Numbered from the stretch's first letter, positions 9,073 through 19,055 are shown. The stretch is DNA of 64,000 nucleotides from Burkholderia paludis (GCF_000732615.1 NZ_JPGL01000030.1:46287-110286), one strand, 5' to 3'. Notes: a model not told the origin generated them from the sequence alone. Numbers and translations: made by a program.

Positions 9073-9456
9073 ATGATCGATCACCTCTCGTTCGGCGTGG
9101 CACACGTCGGCCGCAGCCGCGCGTTCTACGACAGCACGCTCGGCGCGCTCGGCTACAAGCGGCTGTATAGCGACGACGGCGCCATCGGATACGGCAGGAC
9201 GGAGCCGCAACTGTGGCTGCAGCATGCGACGCGCCCCGTCGTCGCCGATCCCGACTCGGGGCTGCACCTGTCGTTCAAGGCCGCGTCGCCTGTCGAGGTC
9301 GACGCGTTCTACCGCGCCGCGCTCGAGCACGGCGGCCAGGACAACGGCGGGCCCGGCAAGCGCGACCGCTACGGCCCCGGCTACTACGCGGCATTCGTCG
9401 TCGATCCCGACGGGTATCGGCTGGAAGCGCACTGCGAACTCGACAACATCGTGTGA
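9073..9456 (+). CDS. VOC-family (glyoxalase/bleomycin-resistance fold) protein
   Basis: Single-domain vicinal-oxygen-chelate protein of 127 residues. It opens with the typical beta strand MIDHLSFGVAHVGRSRAFY, followed by a glyoxalase-like core, and ends in FVVDPDGYRLEAHCE, where the His and Glu are candidate metal ligands. The start is set by AGGAG at 9061. Members include lactoylglutathione lyases, dioxygenases and antibiotic-binding proteins; the substrate cannot be read from sequence. It is the target of the operator-flanked promoter shared with the CGNR gene, so it is probably an inducible detoxification function. Confidence 0.85.
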   Translation: MIDHLSFGVAHVGRSRAFYDSTLGALGYKRLYSDDGAIGYGRTEPQLWLQHATRPVVADPDSGLHLSFKAASPVEVDAFYRAALEHGGQDNGGPGKRDRYGPGYYAAFVVDPDGYRLEAHCELDNIV

Positions 9457-9477
9457 TCGCGCCCGCGTACCCATGCG

Positions 9478-9514
9478 AAAGGCCCGATTCCGCGCAACGC
9501 GGAATCGGGCCTTT
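9478..9514. terminator. Bidirectional hairpin terminator
   Basis: A perfect 17-bp stem (AAAGGCCCGATTCCGCG and its complement) with a 3-nt CAA loop. It has A and T runs at its ends, 21 bp after the VOC stop and before the 3' end of the convergent FAH gene. Confidence 0.85.
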
Positions 9515-9588
9515 ACGTTCGAATCGTCGATGTCCGGCCTCCGACGACCGCCGGCAGCGGTCGTTCGACGGCAGTCCCGCCCGTGCGG

Positions 9589-10437
9589 TTATCGTGCGGC
9601 GCGCGTGAGCTGGCGTTGCTCGCCGAGCCCTTCGACACCGAGGCGCACCGTCTGGCCGGCCTTCAGGAACACCGGGGAGGGCTTGACGCCCATGCCGACG
9701 CCCGGCGGCGTGCCGGTCGTGATCACGTCGCCCGGCTGCAGCGTCATGCAACGCGACAGATAGGCGATCAGCTGTGCAACGGTGAACACCATCGTGCGCG
9801 TGTTGCCGTTCTGATAACGGTGACCGTCGACTTCGAGCCACAGGTCGAGACGCTGCGGATCGGGCACCTCGTCGCGCGTGACGAGCCACGGACCGACCGG
9901 GCCGAACGTGTCGAAGCCCTTGCCCTTGTCCCACTGGCCGCCGCGCTCGATCTGCCACTCGCGCTCGGATACGTCGTTGACGACGCAGTAGCCCGCCACG
10001 TAATCGAGCGCGCGCACTTCGTCGACGTCCTTGCACGTCGCGCCGATCACGACGCCCAGCTCGACTTCCCAGTCCGTCTTGACCGAACCCTTCGGGATCT
10101 CGATGTCGTCGTTCGGGCCGCAGATCGAACTCGTCCATTTGCCGAACACGACCGGCTCCTTCGGCACCGCCATGCCGGCCTCCGCCGCATGGTCCGCGTA
10201 GTTCAGGCCGATGCCGATGAACTTGCCGACCAGCCCGACACACGCGCCGATGCGCGGCTCGCCGGACACGAGCGGCAAGGTGGCCGCATCGATCGCGCGC
10301 AGCCGCGCGAGGCCCGCGTCGGACAGCACGTCGCCGGACAGATCCGGCACATGCGCGGACAGGTCGCGAATCCGGCCGTCCGCGTCGAGGATTCCGGGCT
10401 TTTCCTGGCCGGTCGGACCATAGCGAAGCAGTTTCAT
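9589..10437 (-). CDS. Fumarylacetoacetate hydrolase (FAH) family protein
   Basis: 282 residues with an FAH-type C-terminal domain. The metal-binding and catalytic blocks are NYADHAAEAG, WEVELGVVIG (acidic metal ligands), GYCVVNDVSERE and GDVITTGTPPGVGMG. This length and sequence style is shared by ureidoglycolate lyase-annotated proteins and by 2,4-diketo-3-deoxy-L-fuconate hydrolases of sugar-acid pathways, so the substrate is uncertain. Start MKLLRYGP at 10437; the open frame runs much further upstream but the extension is unlike the family. Divergent from an IclR regulator, possibly its controller. Confidence 0.88.
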   Translation of the reverse strand: MKLLRYGPTGQEKPGILDADGRIRDLSAHVPDLSGDVLSDAGLARLRAIDAATLPLVSGEPRIGACVGLVGKFIGIGLNYADHAAEAGMAVPKEPVVFGKWTSSICGPNDDIEIPKGSVKTDWEVELGVVIGATCKDVDEVRALDYVAGYCVVNDVSEREWQIERGGQWDKGKGFDTFGPVGPWLVTRDEVPDPQRLDLWLEVDGHRYQNGNTRTMVFTVAQLIAYLSRCMTLQPGDVITTGTPPGVGMGVKPSPVFLKAGQTVRLGVEGLGEQRQLTRAAR

Positions 10438-11108
10438 CGTGCTCAACCTCTGTTGTCGAATTTGACAGGATACCGGCGCGCGGCATTTCGCGACCGCACG
10501 CCGGGCTGAGAGTCGATCGTCGATTACGCGCGTCGGGGCCGCCTCCGGCATGCCGTCCGACGCGCGAGACTCGCGCGGGCGCAGCGATCGTGGCGCCGCA
10601 CGGAAGTGCGGCGCGCGTCGAACGGGCGGCCGCCGGTCTGCGCATCGGCGACGACGGCCCGGCACCCGCGACAGGATCCGGCCGATACCGGCCGGCTTCA
10701 CGCGCGGACCGCACCGTCGCTGGCCCACCCAGCCTTTGTACCATCCGCCGCGCACCGTGAAATGACACGCGACGGATACCCACTATAGGCATGCCCCCCG
10801 GTCGCCGCGGCGCAGCATCGCGGGCATCACGGCATCGTGGACGTTCAACTTGCTTTCAAAAACCTGAACCACTTCACCTGTTAAGAATACTGGGTATTCG
10901 GGGCTTCCCTGTCATCCCGGGAGGGAATCAATCCGTTCTTGTTCGGTAACGATCGGTAAAAAGACGCTGCATTGCACACTAAATGTTTGTTGTTAAGCTC
11001 AAAAAGATGGCATTCGCGCCATATACGGGATCGACACAAGCGAGTTGCAGAATTGGTCAGCGTGCGTCGCCAACTGATCGAAAGCAATCCTCCAACCTTA
11101 CACCGACA
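10438..11108. other. Intergenic region between FAH and iclR-type genes
   Basis: 671 bp between divergent starts. The first 400 bp are GC-rich and show no believable gene. From about 10850 the DNA is clearly more AT-rich (TTAAGAATACTGGG, AATGTTTGTTGTTAAGC) and probably holds the promoters of both genes. No operator could be fixed. Confidence 0.6.
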
Positions 11109-11930
11109 ATGCAAACAACCAACGACCTGCTTCCCGGCTGCGACGCTCGGGAATCGACGGGAGCAATCGACCGCTATCGCGCGCCCGCGCTCGACAAGGG
11201 TCTCGACATTCTCGAACTCCTGTCGGAGCAGAAAGAAGGCCTCACCCGCACCGAAATCACGAAGGAACTCGGCCGCAACGCGAGCGAGATCTACCGGATG
11301 CTCGAACGTCTCGTCGCGCGCCGCTACGTGATGCGCTCGACGGGCGGCGACCGCTACACGCTCAGCCTCAAGCTGTTCTCGCTCGCGCATCGGCATCCGC
11401 CGATGAGCCGGCTGATTGCGGAGGCATTGCCGCTGATGCAGCGTTTCGCCGACACCTCCGAACAGTCCTGCCACCTGTCCGTCTACGATCGCGGCAACCT
11501 GCTCGTGATCGCGCAGGTCGACGGGCCCGGCCCGTGGGGCGTGTCGGTCCGGCTCGGCTCGCGCATCGGGCTCGCCGACACGGCGTCGGGGCGCATGATG
11601 CTGTCGTTCCAGGGCCCCGAGCAGCGCGCGCACATGCTCGCCGAACATCGCAAGGTCAAGGGCGAAGCGCCCCTCAACGAGCAGGAGCTCGCGACGGCAT
11701 GCCAGGCCATCCGGCAGAGCGGCTACCTGCGCCAGGACAGCCGCCAGGCACACGGCGTGACCGACCTGACCGCACCGATCCTCGGGCCATCCGGCCATGC
11801 GATCGCGGTACTGACCTGCCCGTACATGCGCCGGCTCGATGCGCACCTGGCGCCTTCCGTCGACGTGGTCGTCGAAGAGCTGCGCGACACGGCCGCCCAT
11901 CTGTCGATGTGCCGCACCGAGACCTGCTGA
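11109..11930 (+). CDS. IclR-family transcriptional regulator
   Basis: 273 residues. The N-terminal winged helix-turn-helix (about 21-85: ALDKGLDILELL, TRTEITKELGRNASEIYRML) is followed by the IclR ligand domain (about 100-265, with GRMMLSF and a C-terminal SVDVVVEELRDTAAHLS). Such proteins usually control one catabolic operon and bind a small carboxylic acid. The start ATG at 11109 gives MQTTNDLLPG; there is no strong ribosome-binding site and an upstream in-frame start at 10983 cannot be excluded. The neighbouring FAH gene is the natural candidate target. Confidence 0.9.
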   Translation: MQTTNDLLPGCDARESTGAIDRYRAPALDKGLDILELLSEQKEGLTRTEITKELGRNASEIYRMLERLVARRYVMRSTGGDRYTLSLKLFSLAHRHPPMSRLIAEALPLMQRFADTSEQSCHLSVYDRGNLLVIAQVDGPGPWGVSVRLGSRIGLADTASGRMMLSFQGPEQRAHMLAEHRKVKGEAPLNEQELATACQAIRQSGYLRQDSRQAHGVTDLTAPILGPSGHAIAVLTCPYMRRLDAHLAPSVDVVVEELRDTAAHLSMCRTETC

Positions 11931-12089
11931 CGCACGGGCTCGACGAAACGCACCACCGGGGACGCGAGCCCGTCTTGCCGCCCCCGGTCGCGTGCAACGC
12001 CGGTGCGACGCTCGGCGCTACGCTAGAATAGCGGCCCTCTCAAAAACAACGGCGGCCGGTTGTCGCGGCCGTCGTGTCCGATGGATGTC

Positions 12090-12632
12090 ATGGCCAAACT
12101 TCTGAACGATCAAGAATTCCAGCGTTTCTCCGAACTTCAGCAGAAGCAGGCAAGCTTCACGATCACGCCCGAGGAGGCGGACGAGCTGCGCGACATCGTC
12201 GCGCGCGCGCAGAAAAAGCGCGACGACCGTGCCGCCGCGATGCAGGCGATCGAGAACTACATCGAGCAGTTCGACATCACGCCCGACGAACTCTTCTCGC
12301 CCGAGCAGATCGGGGACGCGGCCCGCACCTACGGGCTCATCACGGCGACCAAGAAGGAACGCACGCTGCCGCCGTCGATCACGTTCAACGGCAAGCCGTA
12401 CCAGTGGACCAAGACGCTTCCGGACGACGTGCGCGGCGCGCTGTTCGACGCGTTCACGTCCGGCGAATCGGTCAAGCGCTTCATCGCGATGCCGAAGGAC
12501 ATTGCGCGCTGTGCGCTGACGATCGCCCGCCTCGAGCGCGAAACCGGCGCCGTCTACGCCGATCCGCACCTTGAGGAACTGGCTATTTCGCGCGACCAGG
12601 TGAACGACGCGGCGTCGAAACTCGCGGCCTGA
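12090..12632 (+). CDS. Unassigned 180-residue protein with H-NS-like linker motif
   Basis: A real gene by codon use and isolated position, but no family is recognised. It is charged and helical at the N-terminus (LNDQEFQRFSELQQKQASF, then AQKKRDDRAAAMQAIENYIEQ). It contains FDITPDELF, which resembles YDITPEELG in the H-NS protein 4 kb downstream, followed by KKERTLPPSITFNGKPYQW. The H-NS DNA-contact loop is absent. A start at 12081 (MDVMAKLL) is equally possible. A TAGAAT box at 12025-12030 may be the -10. The 23-bp repeat array begins 94 bp after the stop, on the sense side. Confidence 0.7.
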   Translation: MAKLLNDQEFQRFSELQQKQASFTITPEEADELRDIVARAQKKRDDRAAAMQAIENYIEQFDITPDELFSPEQIGDAARTYGLITATKKERTLPPSITFNGKPYQWTKTLPDDVRGALFDAFTSGESVKRFIAMPKDIARCALTIARLERETGAVYADPHLEELAISRDQVNDAASKLAA

Positions 12633-12726
12633 ACGCGATCGCGGGCACGGTTCATGCGTGCCCGCCCCCGTGTGCGATGCCGGCCCTGGCCGGCGCCGCA
12701 CCTGCGGGAGCCATCCGCCCGGATGC

Positions 12727-13002
12727 TCCCGAAAAGCCTCACCTTGGCGTCCCGCAGGCTCTCACCAGTACCTCCCGAAAAAGCTCACCAAAGGCTCCCG
12801 GAGACACTCACCGAAGCCTCCCGAATGCCCTCACCGACGCTTCCCGCAACCGCTCACCCATGCTTCCCGGAAAGGCTCACCAGCGCCTCCCGCAGGTGCT
12901 CACCGGCTGCTCCCGGGAAGGCTCACCGAACGCTCCCGTATCGGCTCACCGCACCCTCTGGATAGCGCTCGCACGTGGCTCCCGAAAAATCTCACCTTTG
13001 TG
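12727..13002 (+). repeat. Twelve-unit 23-bp degenerate tandem array
   Basis: TCCCG occurs at 12727 and then every 23 bp (12750, 12773, 12796 and so on to 12980), with one degenerate unit at 12957. Each TCCCG is followed by exactly six free bases and then CTCACC, then six more free bases, the last usually C. The unit is therefore (C)TCCCG-N6-CTCACC-N5. The free positions vary strongly while the two hexamers and the period do not. Because 23 is not a multiple of three, all three forward frames stay open, but no start or ribosome-binding site supports translation. Not a CRISPR (no constant long repeat). Confidence 0.92.
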
Positions 13003-13023
13003 ACGATTGTGAATTTTCGGGAG
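12979..13023. repeat. Inverted repeat closing the 23-bp array
   Basis: The last array unit starts CTCCCGAAAA (12979-12988), and TTTTCGGGAG at 13014-13023 is its perfect 10-bp complement. An inner TCAC/GTGA pair can extend the stem. As RNA this would fold into a long hairpin at the end of the array, either a terminator-like or a processing structure. Confidence 0.7.
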
Positions 13024-13258
13024 GAACGAAGCGACGAATGTGTACGCACGCATCGAGCCGAACAGACGCGTAGTTCGTGTATCGCGCCATGCTGCACGCC
13101 TCCTCCGGTACCGCGAAAAACCGACTCGCTCCGTGTACAACAGGCGCCGGCACGTTGGTGTGCGCTTTGTTCCCTGTGCAACGCCCAAACGATCTGCATT
13201 CCTGATCGTTTGTGGTCGTCATCCGCCGTGCAGGCCGGAGACATCGGCGGGTTCGCGA
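13024..13258. other. Intergenic region after the array
   Basis: No convincing gene. It holds a 9-bp perfect inverted repeat, CAAACGATC at 13186-13194 and GATCGTTTG at 13204-13212, with a 9-nt loop, which may be an operator or small RNA hairpin. Confidence 0.5.
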
Positions 13259-13290
13259 CGTCTGCCGCATGTTGCGACATGTGGCAGACG
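13259..13290 (-). terminator. Hairpin directly after the acetyltransferase-fusion stop codon
   Basis: CGTCTGCCGCATGT, loop TGCG, ACATGTGGCAGACG: a 14-bp stem with one G-T pair, touching the stop codon of the minus-strand gene. No T tract follows, so it may act as an RNA-stabilising or Rho-assisted end. Confidence 0.55.
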
Positions 13291-15648
13291 CTACGGCTGC
13301 AACTTCATCCTGAAGCCCACGACGCCGGGCTCCTCCGTCGTCGATACGGAAAAGCCGCATGCTTTCGCGAGCGAGATCATCGCCGAATTCTCGCGCAGCG
13401 CCTCGCCGATCATCCAAGCGGTTCCGCGTGAGCGCGCATAGTCGATGATGCGGGCCATCAGCAGCCGGCCCAGCCCCTTGCCCTTCTGATCGGGCCGCAC
13501 CGCGATTGCGAATTCCGCCGTCTCGTTGTCGGGATCGGCCACCGCGCGCACCACCGCGAGCGTGTGGTCCCGCCCCGACACATCGGTAAACGACACGATG
13601 AAGGCCATCTCGCGGTCGTAGTCGATCTGCGTCATGCGCGCGACCTGCGAGTGATCGAAGCTGCGCACCGCGCCGAAGAAACGCATGCGCAGATCGTCCG
13701 GCGTCATCGCGCCGAGCAGTTCGTTGTGCGCGGCCTCGTCTTCCGGGCGGATCGGCCGGATCGTCACCGTCTCGCCGCGCCACTCGAGTGTCTGTTCCAG
13801 GTGCCGCGGATACGGCATGATCGCGAGCCGGCTGCGCCCCGCGGCCAGCGTGACGCGCGGCGCCATCACCTGTGCGCGGTCGGGCAGCACGCGCAGCGTG
13901 ACCGACATCGCAACGACTTCGCGCACATCGCACACGACCTGCGACAGCGCGGTCAACGCGTCGAGCGTCGGCTCGACGGGTGTGCTGCGCGCATATGGCG
14001 AGCGCTCCATCACCGCGCGGGCGAGCACGGTGTTCAGCGGCGGCAGGCCGTAGACGACGAACGGCGCCGATACGCCGTCCGCGGGCGGCACGGCATACCG
14101 GAACACCGGGCCGAAGTTCGAATCGTCGTACATGTCGACCGTGACATCGACGACTTTCGTTCCGGCCGGCTCGACGGCCGGTTCGCCCTGCAACCCGAAA
14201 TGCGACAGCCAGCGCAGTGCGGCTTCGCCGGTCAACTCGTGCTGGCCGGCCTCGACCATCCGGCGCGCGTCGGCCTGCGCGGAGGCCACGCATTCGGCCG
14301 GCTGCGGCGGCGTGCCCTCGGGGGTCTGCATCAGCAACTGCCGCCCGAGGTTGTAGTCGACGAGACGCGCATACGCGCGCGCGAGCCGCTGCGGCGTCGT
14401 GTGCACGGGAATGCCGTTCTCGTGCAGCGCATCGCGTGTCGCGGCGTCCACCGAACCGAAGAAGCACGCGAGGATGCCGCGATGCGCGTACTGCCGCGCT
14501 TCGATCAGCGTACGCGCAACCGCATCGGCCGGCGCGCTGTGCGAAGTCGAATGGACGACGAACAGCGTGCCCGTTTGCGGAAACGGCGCGAGCGCCTTGA
14601 TCGCCGCGGCGAAGTGTTCGGGCCGGGCGTCGTCGCCGAGCGTCAGCGGATTGCCGGGCGCCGCGAGGTGCGGCAGCGCGGCCGATACGGCCGACGTGAC
14701 CGCGGGCGACCAGTCGGCCAGCACGTCGCGAACTTCGGCGACCGCATCGACCGCGAGCTTCGCGACGCCCGCATCGCTCGTGACGAGCGTTGCCGCGCCG
14801 CGCGCCGTGACGCGGCCGACGCCGAGCGTCTCGATCTCGTCGAGCAGATCGTCCAGCGCATCGACACGCACCATCCCCGCGCGCTGGAATGCGGCCGTAT
14901 AGAGCGCGTCGCCGGGATCCGCGCGACCGGTGCGCAATGCGAGCACCGGCTTGTTGCGCGCGGCCGCGCGCGCAGCCGACATGAACTTGCGTGCGGCGCG
15001 CACGGTATCGAGTTCGAGCAGGATCGCGCGTGTGCCGGGATCGCTCGCCAGATAGTCGAGCACGTCGCCCGCATCGACGTCGGACTCGCCGCCGAGCGCG
15101 ACGACATGCGAAAAACCGAGACCGCGCGCGCCGGCCCAGCCGAGCACCGCGTTCGTCAGCGCGTTCGATTGCGACACCCACGCGACGCCGCCCGGGCGCG
15201 CCGTATAGGCCGGCGCGCCGAAATGCGCATGCCGCGCGGGCGACAGCACGCCCAGGCTGCCGGGCCCGACGATGCGCAGCACGAACGGCTTCGCCGCCTT
15301 CAACGTGCGGTCGAGCGCGGCGCGATCGGCCTCGGTGCGCGCGTCGCCGACGATCACCGCGACGCGCGTGCCGAGCTCGCCGAGCTTGCGCACGATACCG
15401 GCCCAGGTCGCGGGCGGCGTGCAGATCACGGCAACCGACGGCGGTGCGGGCAGCCGGTCGACATCGGCGACGACCGCATGCCCGTGCAGATCCCGATATT
15501 TCGGGTTGACGGGCCACACGGGCCCCGGGAACGCGCCGTCGAGCACGCGCGACCACACCATCGCACCGATACTGCCCGCACGCGACGACGCGCCGACGAC
15601 CGCAACGGACTTGGGCTGGAACAACGCATCGAGATGGCGAACGGTCAC
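13291..15648 (-). CDS. PatZ-like ADP-forming acyl-CoA synthetase/GNAT fusion (protein lysine acetyltransferase)
   Basis: 785 residues. The N-terminal CoA-binding Rossmann domain (ALFQPKSVAVVGASSRAGSIG) is followed by succinyl-CoA-ligase-like domains, a short ATP-grasp-like region and a C-terminal GNAT domain (from about 600: VTIRPIRPEDEAAH, then DQKGKGLGRLLM as acetyl-CoA loop). Homologues of this fusion acetylate lysines of metabolic enzymes such as acetyl-CoA synthetase. The protein is about 100 residues shorter than E. coli PatZ, and the shortfall seems to lie in the ATP-grasp part. The start is GTG at 15648, preceded by AGGGAG; the open frame extends upstream without merit. Confidence 0.88.
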   Translation of the reverse strand: MTVRHLDALFQPKSVAVVGASSRAGSIGAMVWSRVLDGAFPGPVWPVNPKYRDLHGHAVVADVDRLPAPPSVAVICTPPATWAGIVRKLGELGTRVAVIVGDARTEADRAALDRTLKAAKPFVLRIVGPGSLGVLSPARHAHFGAPAYTARPGGVAWVSQSNALTNAVLGWAGARGLGFSHVVALGGESDVDAGDVLDYLASDPGTRAILLELDTVRAARKFMSAARAAARNKPVLALRTGRADPGDALYTAAFQRAGMVRVDALDDLLDEIETLGVGRVTARGAATLVTSDAGVAKLAVDAVAEVRDVLADWSPAVTSAVSAALPHLAAPGNPLTLGDDARPEHFAAAIKALAPFPQTGTLFVVHSTSHSAPADAVARTLIEARQYAHRGILACFFGSVDAATRDALHENGIPVHTTPQRLARAYARLVDYNLGRQLLMQTPEGTPPQPAECVASAQADARRMVEAGQHELTGEAALRWLSHFGLQGEPAVEPAGTKVVDVTVDMYDDSNFGPVFRYAVPPADGVSAPFVVYGLPPLNTVLARAVMERSPYARSTPVEPTLDALTALSQVVCDVREVVAMSVTLRVLPDRAQVMAPRVTLAAGRSRLAIMPYPRHLEQTLEWRGETVTIRPIRPEDEAAHNELLGAMTPDDLRMRFFGAVRSFDHSQVARMTQIDYDREMAFIVSFTDVSGRDHTLAVVRAVADPDNETAEFAIAVRPDQKGKGLGRLLMARIIDYARSRGTAWMIGEALRENSAMISLAKACGFSVSTTEEPGVVGFRMKLQP

Positions 15649-16235
15649 ATGGGCTCCCTGCGGTAACGAAAGACGGCCCGATCGGGATGCGGCACGGACA
15701 GGCCGTGCGCCGATCGGAGCGAACTCCAAGCATAGGCGAAGCGCATGCGGCTGCCTATATGCCGAACGGACGACTGTTCGACGAGCGTCAACGCTCGCAC
15801 CATGGGCCTGCAACCTGCTTGCGGCCCGACATCGCCGCACGCCGACCAAGCACCTTCGCCAGGCGCGCACGGTGCAGCCAACATCGCGCAATTCAGCGCC
15901 CCTTTCCTCAAAGGTGAGGATTTACAGGAGCCATGGTGAGTATCTTCGGGAATTGCTCGACGTCACGCGCCGCCGCGCGAAAGGTGATGGACATCCGCGC
16001 GATGCGCGCACCGCGAGATTGGCAAATGCAAATGCGCACGTGCCGCGCAATTGCGTGGCTGTTTGCCGGAATTCGCCGCGATATGCCGTCGAATCGCGAT
16101 GAATTCGCAGAACGGAATCCGCCGATTGCGCGGCGCATGACTTCGACGTGTCGGCAGCAATGGCGCGACGCATTCACAAAAACAAAACGGTGCGGCGGCC
16201 GAATGGCCGTTCGCACCGTCGGTCGACACGTGAAA
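15649..16235. other. Intergenic region upstream of the acetyltransferase fusion and downstream of H-NS
   Basis: About 590 bp without a supported gene. The left half may hold the promoter of the minus-strand fusion gene. The right half (15940-16200) is more AT-rich and repetitive in CGCG/GCAAAT words, as often seen next to H-NS genes. One copy of the 23-bp-array motif lies at 15913. Confidence 0.6.
15913..15930 (-). repeat. Single dispersed copy of the array motif
   Basis: Read on the minus strand: CTCCTG-TAAATC-CTCACC followed by TTTG. It matches the array unit with one change in the first hexamer, and the TTTG tail matches the last array unit. Confidence 0.65.
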
Positions 16236-16253
16236 GGTGAGAGTTTTCGGGAG
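16236..16253 (-). repeat. Single copy of the array motif abutting the hns stop codon
   Basis: Read on the minus strand: CTCCCGAAAACTCTCACC, a perfect match to the array consensus, beginning on the very next base after the H-NS stop codon and in the sense orientation. A TTTC tail follows. Confidence 0.75.
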
Positions 16254-16550
16254 TCAGTCCTTGATCAGGAAACGCTCGCGATTCTTGCCGAGCCATGTCG
16301 GCGATCGCCCGCGGCCACTCCAGGTTTCGCCCGTCTTCGGATTCAGGTATTTGGGCGGCAAGGTGCGCTTCGGCTTCGCGGCGGCGGCCGCCCCTGCCGG
16401 ACGAAAACCGAGTTCTTCCGGCGTAATGTCGTATTCCTCGATTTTCGCTCGGATATCGGCAATCGCATCGGCAATCGTCTTCTCGCGTTCCTTGTCGATC
16501 TTTTGCTGAAGCCGTTCGAGCTGCACGGTCAGTTGCCTATAGGTCGCCAT
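16254..16550 (-). CDS. H-NS family nucleoid protein
   Basis: 98 residues. An N-terminal coiled-coil oligomerisation segment (about 1-40: YRQLTVQLERLQQKIDKERE) and the linker YDITPEELGF lead to the C-terminal DNA-binding motif (about 70-90: LNPKTGETWSGRGRSPTWL), where the SGRGR loop enters the AT-rich minor groove. Typical of short Burkholderia/Ralstonia H-NS proteins, which silence AT-rich DNA. The stop codon is immediately followed by a copy of the 23-bp-array motif. Confidence 0.93.
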   Translation of the reverse strand: MATYRQLTVQLERLQQKIDKEREKTIADAIADIRAKIEEYDITPEELGFRPAGAAAAAKPKRTLPPKYLNPKTGETWSGRGRSPTWLGKNRERFLIKD

Positions 16551-16651
16551 ATCGAGGGGACTCCGTGAGTGTCATACGTGAAAAACAGCGGATTTTCAGC
16601 AAACAGAAAAACGCTTCCCGATGCGAGGCGCCTCAGCCGGTCATGACGGGA

Positions 16652-16924
16652 TCAATAACCGCTTTTCTTCTTGCACGCGAAGAGAAGATTTCGTGTGGCG
16701 TCATCGCTCGACTGCTGAAGTACTTCGAAATCCCCGTTGCAGATCGCCCGGGCATTGTCCGTGCAATTGCTCCAGTCGCTGCCGGTGCACTGCACCTGCG
16801 TGGTCGGGCGCCCGTCCGAAGTGAACAGCGGCGCGCTGCCGCCGCACCCGCCGAGCCCCGCAACCAGCGCCAACATGACGGCCGCTCGAGGCCACCGACA
16901 GACCGAGGCAAGCATGTGTTTCAT
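16652..16924 (-). CDS. Small putative lipoprotein
   Basis: 90 residues with a signal peptide ending in the lipobox VAGLGGC (Cys near residue 27). The mature part has four more cysteines (VQCTG, SNCTD, AICNG, FACKKK), suggesting one or two disulfides. The start MKHMLASVCRW at 16924 has GGGAAG as ribosome-binding site. No family is recognised and the role is unknown. Followed downstream on the minus strand by hns, about 100 bp away. Confidence 0.7.
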   Translation of the reverse strand: MKHMLASVCRWPRAAVMLALVAGLGGCGGSAPLFTSDGRPTTQVQCTGSDWSNCTDNARAICNGDFEVLQQSSDDATRNLLFACKKKSGY

Positions 16925-16985
16925 TGTTCTTCCCGTCAACCGTTTTTTGAATGTCGCGAGTATGCCATGTGCGGGCAGCCCGCCG

Positions 16986-17513
16986 TCAGTTCGGCGTGCG
17001 CCCGGGCTGCCCGCGCGCCTTGTAGGGCAAGCTCCGGCGCGGATCGTCGGTGATGCGAACGAACACCTGCTCGACGTCCGGCAGCGCCTCGAGCTCGCGT
17101 TGCAACGCCTGGCGATCGAACGCGGCATCGGCGCATCCTTCCACATAGATGAAACGCCGCTGTACGGTGATCCACAGGCTCGTGCCGCGCAGCCGGTCGG
17201 AGCCGGCGAAACGGGCCTTCGCGGCGTCGGCGATCGGTGCGTCGTACATATACGAGTTCGGCTTCGTGCAGCGGTGCGCGAGCCAGCAGGTGGTGCCGCG
17301 CTCGGCGCGGTAGTGCGCGTCGTCGGTCATCTCGGCCCGGGTCATCCATGGGCCAAGCGGCAACGGGCATTCGGCCACCTCCTGCGACAACGCGATGAAC
17401 GGATCGTTGTACCAGTTGCGCCGCGCCTCCGGCGCGTCGGCGTCGCCGGACTGCGCGAACGCCGAGGTCGCCAGCAACATGGTCAGCCACCCCGCGACAC
17501 CGATCCGCTTCAT
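16986..17513 (-). CDS. Secreted BON-like protein of unknown role
   Basis: 175 residues with a clear signal peptide (MKRIGVAGWLTMLLATSAFAQ). The C-terminal half (from about 110: LWITVQRRFIYVEGCADAAFDRQALQRELEALPDVEQVFVRITDD) resembles a BON-type fold that associates with the cell envelope. Two CxxxxC-like pairs suggest periplasmic disulfides. AGGAGTGCAGG precedes the start. No specific function can be assigned. Confidence 0.65.
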   Translation of the reverse strand: MKRIGVAGWLTMLLATSAFAQSGDADAPEARRNWYNDPFIALSQEVAECPLPLGPWMTRAEMTDDAHYRAERGTTCWLAHRCTKPNSYMYDAPIADAAKARFAGSDRLRGTSLWITVQRRFIYVEGCADAAFDRQALQRELEALPDVEQVFVRITDDPRRSLPYKARGQPGRTPN

Positions 17514-17567
17514 CCTGCACTCCTGTTCGATGCGTCGGCTATGGCCGCATCCACATTGCCGATCGGC

Positions 17568-19046
<1,479 letters not shown>

Positions 19047-19055
19047 CGTGTCGTC

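Noticed and set aside
12727..13002. Array considered as CRISPR
   Set aside because: No constant repeat of 24 bases or more and no variable spacers of usual length; only short hexamers are kept. No cas genes.
12654..13431. Open frames through the 23-bp array in all three forward phases
   Set aside because: A 23-bp period rotates the frame, so the same words appear in every phase; there is no ribosome-binding site and no conserved reading frame.
15933..16568. 211-codon frame opposite hns
   Set aside because: Runs antisense through hns and into non-coding repeats; no start signal.
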